A DNA stretch of 33,666 bases from Hypsibius dujardini (taxonomy: Eukaryota; Tardigrada; Eutardigrada; Parachela; Hypsibiidae), in the NCBI GenBank assembly GCA_001579985.1, contig LRSR01012099.1, positions 1 to 33,666 of the forward strand. The letters run 5' to 3'. Every line of letters begins with the position of its first letter. Position 1 is the stretch's first letter. The position numbers and the translations under genes were made by a program. The notes under the pieces are model-generated. The model saw nothing but the letters and a program-made list of their open reading frames with translations. It had not been told where the DNA came from and made no database searches. Of the stretch, positions 32,136 through 33,666 are shown piece by piece.

Positions 32136-33666
32136 CTTTAAATTCTCCAAACTAGGCCATATGTTCGAACGATGTGTCGTTTTATTTCGCAAGAAAACGT
32201 GAAGCATTAACCAATTGTTGCTTTGATAACAAAAGTGCAAATAACAAGTCTTTGTGGTAAAAACGTGGGCTGGTCTCAACTCTAGTTGCCTTCAGCCGAA
32301 AAATAATTAAAAAATAATTAAAAAATAATTCTAAAAGAATTGCATGTGGTATCGGTTCTAGAAACTTTTTTTTTGGAAAAAATTAGCCCATCTAACTCAT
32401 CTCACTCTCAGTTCTGTTGTTTGAGAAAACTGGATTATTTTGTGTAGTGAAAATACCCAATCCCGATGATTTTAGAAACATTGCCAAAACATTTTAATCG
32501 GCAAAATATACAGAAACAGTTGTGGCGCAATGTTATTAAAAGTAATATTTAGATGTACAACTGTAAAACAAAAACGCTATCATACGATTAAAACACTTGG
32601 ACTACAAGTACGTATATCACTGGATGGGAAATTTCGAAATGGATAAGTGCAATGGTGCATGTGAAAATGACCCTAAAAAATGCCGCTTTCAGTGCCAAAA
32701 CGCAGCCATGGTCAGCGTACATGTATTTTGTACGGCCAAATTTATTTATTTATCCAAAATAGTATACTTTCTTAAAAAAAAACCCAAACGTGGAAAAACT
32801 CCTCAGTAAATTCCCATGCTAACCAAGTGGTTTTTGACACTCAGAATGTTCTAAACGACCACGGATTCTGCAGTTCTGAAGCCGGCTAGCAGTGTCCAGT
32901 GTTTATAATGTACCGGGTAGTAACTTACTTTTTGGAAAAACGCTTTTTCTGAAAATTAAAACCTCAAATGCTTTGCATCCTGCTGATACTTACTCCATTG
33001 GAAAGCCCTGTTTTTCCGAGAGTTTTATCCGCTCTAAGATTTTAAAAATTTGCAGCGACACATAATTTTATTTGAGATTTTAAAACCTACATCAATTGAA
33101 ATAGTGTCCCTGATTTGAAAATTTACCAAAAAATTCCATGATTTTCAAATTTAAATTGTAAACTACAAGACTATAGGTACATGCTGATTGGTATTATAGA
33201 AAAAAAATCAAATCAATCGGCTGAACCATGACGATGCTGCACGCAGTGGGTACCAGACGTGCTCTTAGGGAGCTCTCTGAGGCATCAGTGACGTCTTCTG
33301 GGTCCACGCTGCCTACGCATTTTTAGAAACACGCCATCATCGACTCCGAGCATTTTAAAGTTGCAATGTGATCCATGAGCCTGCATGGAGCTCAATTTTG
33401 GTCAGAATTTGCTGTAAGATGTGATCTCGATGAAAAAAGAGACGTCCCAGGATATGGAGATTTCGAAGAATTTCGCCTATCTTGGGCGATTAAATTTTTC
33501 ATCTTGAAAGAATTTTCAGAGGTCCCAAATGGTCAGTGATTATGAAGGCCCAAAGGAAATGACCCAAAATGGCCGTTTCAGATGTTGCATTTCTGATTTT
33601 TAAGAAAGACTAGAAAAGTTAGATGATTGGTTACTATGGAGAGCCAAATGGGCAAAATTTGTCGCC
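32136..33666. other. Region downstream of AK8, no gene seen
   Basis: AT-rich. A (AAAAATAATT)n tract lies near 32299-32330. An open frame at 32597-32809 has several cysteines but no signal peptide or known family and is not called. From about 33230 base composition rises slightly, with no recognisable coding content. Confidence 0.45.

Noticed and set aside
32597-32809. Small cysteine-containing open frame near the right end
   Set aside because: No signal peptide, no repeated cysteine pattern, AT-rich context.

Overview
The window is nuclear DNA of an invertebrate animal that makes motile cilia or flagella. Coding exons are broken by GT-AG introns of roughly 55 bp to 2.2 kb, non-coding DNA is AT-rich, and many small inverted-repeat elements are present. 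HYDIN and AK8 orthologues with conserved exon phases point to a metazoan with a central-pair axoneme. The phylum cannot be read from this window; spiralians such as rotifers, or other small invertebrates, would all fit.

Layout. (1) 123-7862, minus strand: five exons of HYDIN, covering the middle of the protein (ASH/MSP-type beta domains, then an adenylate-kinase-like P-loop domain). The gene runs off the left edge. Its right end is abrupt: the first exon opens with an ATG, and an X-box-like (RFX) motif lies 128 bp upstream. (2) 9.4-19.8 kb: a lineage-specific island of three secreted-protein genes that share one cysteine-rich PAN/apple-like module. They are a single-PAN protein (minus, 9865-10149), a PAN-PAN-expansin-like protein (plus, 11070-12354), and a four-PAN GH5 beta-glucanase (plus, 15743-19448). 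Together they look like an extracellular polysaccharide-loosening and glucan-cleaving set, and are the most unusual content of the window. (3) 19.8-23.1 kb: no genes; a solo LTR with target duplication, a 26-bp palindrome and a 20-bp inverted repeat. (4) 23473-25783, plus: a tryptophan-patterned coiled-coil gene (CCDC191/SFI1-like), preceded by an X-box-like site. (5) 25800-32135, plus: AK8, whose ATG is only 16 bp after the upstream stop. Both AK8 P-loops have lost key residues, whereas the HYDIN P-loop is intact. (6) 32.1-33.7 kb: no gene seen.

How the genes fit together. HYDIN, AK8 and the coiled-coil gene form a ciliary neighbourhood with probable shared RFX control. The PAN/expansin/GH5 genes are inserted between them and probably act outside the cell on glucan or cellulose, for digestion of algae or fungi or for handling the animal's own coat. 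Several foldback or MITE elements (2331-2922, 9418-9511, 24601-25023, 26966-27092, 27376-28277, 30938-31255) occupy introns and intergenic DNA. All gene models were joined by hand from splice motifs, phase and alignment to remembered family members; no search was run.
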